From: an uncultured Bacteroidales bacterium
GTDB lineage: Bacteria > Bacteroidota > Bacteroidia > Bacteroidales > Paludibacteraceae
Direction: 5' to 3'
Assembly (NCBI GenBank): GCA_903899865.1
Contig: CAIUKZ010000480.1
Coordinates: forward strand, 1-7,909
DNA length: 7,909 nt
The first letter of the stretch is position 1. Every line of letters begins with the position of its first letter. The translations under genes were made by a program, and so were the position numbers. The notes below the pieces were generated by a model, which saw nothing but the letters and a program-made list of their open reading frames with translations, was not told where the DNA came from and made no database searches. Shown here piece after piece: positions 7,001 through 7,909 of this stretch.

Positions 7001-7909
7001 TAAATGGACGTTGAAGCAAGTGTTGAATGGTACATCAGCTGCTGATCAGGGAATTATTATTTCGGGAAGTGGTGAAAGTATTCCGCTCCCCAAATTGGCA
7101 GGAGGTGCTTATCAATTTTATGTGATTGATGAGGTGTCTGGCTGTCCATCGTTACCGTCTGATTCTTCGGTAATTGTCATTCCACCACAGCCAGTAACCA
7201 ACGTGCCCGATATCAAGATAGATCAACCTACCTGTGCCATTGCCACTGGAACGCTTACATTTTCTGGGCTCCCATCAGATGCTTGGACTATGAATGGCTC
7301 GGATGGTAAGGTGTATAAGGGCAATACGACTAACTTTGAAATTAAAAATGTGACTCCTGGTGATTATACTTTTGTAGTTACCAATGATGTTACCACCTGT
7401 TTGTCATTGCAGTCGCCTGTAGTTACTGTGTTGCCACAACCCATAACGCCTGCGGTTCCTGTCATCGTAAATGTAGTAAAACCGACCTGCAATAAACCTT
7501 ATTCCACCATTGCATTGAGCAACTTGCCACCGACGCCCACTTGGACACTGACAGCCACGCCATCGGTAGGAACGAATGTGCTTACGCTTCTAGGCAAGGG
7601 ACCAACGGCTGAATTCACTGGATTCGAACCCTCAAATAGTTACTCTATCTTTGTTAATAATGGAGCTTGTAATTCAGAATCAGTGGCTGTCACTATCGCA
7701 GCCATGCCTCCCATGCCAGCTTCACCACGTATTGACTCGGTGATTCAACCCAAGTGCGCCATGCCTTCAGGAAGTGTGAAAGTGTCAGGGCTGCCAGCGG
7801 GTAATTGGGTGCTGATAGACACTCAAAGTAAGTTGCAGAAAAAAGGGGCAAGTCGCACCGTTGAATTTACGGATTTGTTGATTGGTAAGCATACCATTTC
7901 GGTGATTGA
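4071..7909 (+). CDS. Giant modular secreted adhesin-like protein, 3' end outside window
   Basis: The frame is open from ATG 4071 to the last base, giving 1279 complete codons plus two bases. The final TGA letters are out of frame, so the gene continues. An in-frame TAA at 4041-4043 and no ATG in between fix the start. Residues 1-21 (hydrophobic core IVLLFVFSFVFSF) form a signal peptide. Then come A1 (32-140), an Ig-like B1 (from 141) split by a carbohydrate-binding-like module (about 210-389), C1 (403-483), A2 (484-597), B2 (598-683) and C2-C8 (684 to end). The C units resemble SprB repeats, known from gliding and surface adhesins of Bacteroidota. No catalytic domain is visible. A sorting domain or outer-membrane anchor would be expected in the missing end. 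The inferred role is binding to a surface or polysaccharide; the ligand is unknown. Confidence 0.85.
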   Translation, partial: MKHCHSFIVLLFVFSFVFSFGKPPVRRVRLAPPVITNSPLGTGMNYKINKGPSSALTFTVSGSALTGLISVAAPTNYEISLDGSAFQQSAISLNSVGGTVNATTIYVRLKAGLPVDVYNEQITLSSSGATSVSVNCSGAVNPEILSVGGDGNYCTGASIKLTCNAVGATQYFWKGPNNFTSNEQNPVLPNATTAMTGTYTVIASNTSANNLVQNGDFEQGNVGFSSSYKYTSGFTTDLSQTILYPNNYTVATSAGKPWGVNLTSWFADCTDHTKGDGTGKMLCVNGGPKSDVEIWGTDVTVQPNMNYSLSYWVESFHLPNDPNPSILQLKLNGQPIGSPFTVNSNTCIWQPFQYLATSTTANIHLSLENMRTENAGNDFSVDDISFKIILYETKTVNVIVGSITPPAVGTITRPDCNIPTGSVVLNNLPVGNWSLKRTPGNIVVTGSGSSTTVSGLAPGTYQFTVTDANGGCTSSSVSVTIPTKLNPVVSTSTNSLTGFSYKVTNGPSAVQSFTISDSDLSTDITVTPPVDLEISTSATGPFQSTPLTISKLGTVVSAVPIYVRLREGLSVNTYKNENIVLSSNCATDVNVSCAGQVTPLIKTIIDGGPYCSGATINLSCTVLGATSYSWSGPNGFTSNIQNPTISNAASNMSGTYTVTASAMSVDGLTTLTDSRSIIMTVHSVVNAPKVDRTTHPKCGVPTGVVDLSRFPSGNWTLTTSPADVAAIHGVGDVVTPVSGLKHNTDYTFTVTDEATGCSSAPSVVAHIDDTLVVPVQPQIGFIIQPICGFDFASVTLNKLPKGNWRLTCSPADVVIPDGNGESTTVNGLKSGKSYTFIVEDASSGCKSIASNAANIDPSLNVPIVIIDSVIHPTCGVKTGGVVFSGLPASWKITPSPADVPERTGSSATFVFDGLKAKGTYTFFITDLNSGCGSTPTAPKIINDTLRIPPPPKVKVTTIPTCESATGSVLVYGLPSTGKWTLKQVLNGTSAADQGIIISGSGESIPLPKLAGGAYQFYVIDEVSGCPSLPSDSSVIVIPPQPVTNVPDIKIDQPTCAIATGTLTFSGLPSDAWTMNGSDGKVYKGNTTNFEIKNVTPGDYTFVVTNDVTTCLSLQSPVVTVLPQPITPAVPVIVNVVKPTCNKPYSTIALSNLPPTPTWTLTATPSVGTNVLTLLGKGPTAEFTGFEPSNSYSIFVNNGACNSESVAVTIAAMPPMPASPRIDSVIQPKCAMPSGSVKVSGLPAGNWVLIDTQSKLQKKGASRTVEFTDLLIGKHTISVI
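4164..4490 (+). repeat. A1 module, first copy of a duplicated beta-rich domain
   Basis: Residues 32-140 carry the pattern FTVSGSALTG (58-67), NYEISLDGSAFQQS (75-88), IYVRL (105-109), then VYNEQITLSS and a closing CSGAV. The second copy at 5520-5861 has the same order of motifs (FTISDSDL, DLEIST, IYVRL, TYKNENIVLSS, CAGQV). The fold is probably an all-beta sandwich. I do not recognise a named family with certainty. Confidence 0.7.
4491..4697 (+). other. B1 Ig-like domain, main part
   Basis: Residues 141-209 read as an Ig-like or PKD-like domain: YCTGASIKLTC (152-162), YFWKGPNNFTSNEQNP (170-185) and MTGTYTVIAS (194-203). B2 has the matching YCSGATINLSC, YSWSGPNGFTSNIQNP and MSGTYTVTAS. In B2 the final strand follows about 15 residues later. 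In B1 that strand appears to resume only near 5244-5276, after the inserted module. Confidence 0.7.
4698..5237 (+). other. Carbohydrate-binding-like module inserted in B1
   Basis: Residues about 210-389 open with NLVQNGDFEQG and close with NDFSVDDISF. This is the usual framing of galactose-binding-fold modules (CBM4/9-like) in Bacteroidota secreted proteins. In between are a Trp/Cys-rich stretch (SWFADCTDHTKGDGTGKML) and NMNYSLSYWVESF, a strand pair typical of the fold. Glycan binding is inferred from the family resemblance; the ligand cannot be read from the sequence. Confidence 0.6.
5110..5141 (+). repeat. 13-bp direct repeat with 19-bp offset, out of frame
   Basis: GTATCTGGCAACC occurs at 5110-5122 and 5129-5141. 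The 19-bp offset is not a multiple of three, so the copies are read in different frames (IWQP and YLAT). The repeat therefore does not come from protein repetition. Slippage between copies would shift the frame by 19 bp. Confidence 0.75.
5277..5519 (+). repeat. C1, first SprB-like repeat unit
   Basis: Residues 403-483 contain DCNIPTGSVVLNNLPVGNW followed by SGLAPGTYQFTVTDANGGC and a closing SVSVTI. This is the same plan as C2-C8 but separated from them by A2 and B2. The GTYxFTVTDxxxGC motif is the hallmark shared with SprB-type repeats. Confidence 0.75.
5520..5861 (+). repeat. A2 module, second copy of the A domain
   Basis: Residues 484-597 match A1 in motif order but are well diverged, so the duplication is old or under relaxed constraint. 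The first 51 bases coincide with the perfect inverted repeat at 5521-5571. Confidence 0.7.
5521..5571. repeat. Perfect 13-bp inverted repeat at the C1/A2 boundary
   Basis: AACTAAATCCAGT (5521-5533) is the exact reverse complement of ACTGGATTTAGTT (5559-5571), with 25 bases between them. It lies inside the coding sequence, beginning one base after the C1/A2 boundary. An mRNA hairpin or a recombination footprint is possible. The intervening segment has no stop in the coding frame in either orientation. Confidence 0.85.
5862..6119 (+). other. B2 Ig-like domain, uninterrupted copy
   Basis: Residues 598-683 give a complete Ig-like domain: YCSGATINLSC, YSWSGPNGF, NPTISNAASNMSGTYTV, then SIIMTVHS as the last strand. 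It serves as the reference that shows B1 is interrupted. Confidence 0.7.
6120..7909 (+). repeat. C2-C8, seven tandem SprB-like repeats, last one cut by the window
   Basis: Units lie at 6120-6377, 6378-6638, 6639-6899, 6900-7190, 7191-7439, 7440-7703 and 7704 to the window end, each 83-97 residues where complete. The shared plan is a Pro-rich linker, PxC, (T/S)GxVxLxxLPxxxW, a variable middle, xGLxxGxYTFxVxD, a second Cys (mostly SGC or TGC), and a short strand. All six complete units keep both cysteines, which suggests one disulphide per unit in this exported protein. C3 has one extra Cys (TCSP). The pairwise identity looks modest, so the array is old. Confidence 0.8.

Noticed and set aside
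7907..7909. TGA at the very end of the window as the adhesin stop
   Set aside because: Codons of this gene start at 7905 (ATT) and 7908 (GA-), so the TGA is out of frame.
5277..7909. Repeat array considered as CRISPR or as a diversity-generating retroelement target
   Set aside because: The repeats are protein modules of 81-97 residues that differ at DNA level. There are no short identical repeats with spacers and no reverse transcriptase or template repeat in the window.

Overview
The window reads as chromosomal DNA of a Bacteroidota member, most likely order Bacteroidales. The basis is the protein signatures of ribosomal proteins L13, S9 and S2 and of EF-Ts, the lack of Shine-Dalgarno sites before most genes, a type IX secretion (T9SS) C-terminal sorting domain, and a BspA-type leucine-rich-repeat protein. 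The genus cannot be fixed from this sequence. All recognised genes lie on the + strand.

Positions 1-2606 are a conserved translation cluster: the 3' end of rplM, then rpsI, rpsB and tsf. rplM and rpsI are 5 bp apart and almost certainly share a transcript. A 240-bp spacer separates rpsI from rpsB. It holds short AT-rich repeats and a structured element (625-681) that could be an S2 leader or an attenuator. A 171-bp spacer separates rpsB from tsf. It holds two palindromic C/G-run elements and a terminator-like hairpin, and the second element ends in a G-run placed like a Shine-Dalgarno site for tsf. A strong intrinsic terminator (2572-2606) closes the cluster.

Positions 2607-7909 change to secreted surface proteins. 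The first (2679-3929) is a 416-residue BspA-like protein with a signal peptide, seven regular 22-23-residue leucine-rich repeats and a T9SS sorting domain. The second starts at 4071 and stays open to the window's last base, giving at least 1279 codons with the 3' end missing. It is a very large modular adhesin-like protein. Its order is signal peptide, A1, an Ig-like domain B1 interrupted by a carbohydrate-binding-like module, C1, A2, B2, then C2 to C8. The C units are SprB-like repeats of 81-97 residues with a conserved cysteine pair. The order A-B-C occurs twice, which suggests a block duplication. A perfect 13-bp inverted repeat lies exactly where the second block begins.

No RNA gene, CRISPR array, transposase, phage gene or defence system was found. 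The least ordinary content is the architecture of the large adhesin, the inverted repeat at its module boundary, and the regulatory-looking spacers around rpsB and tsf.
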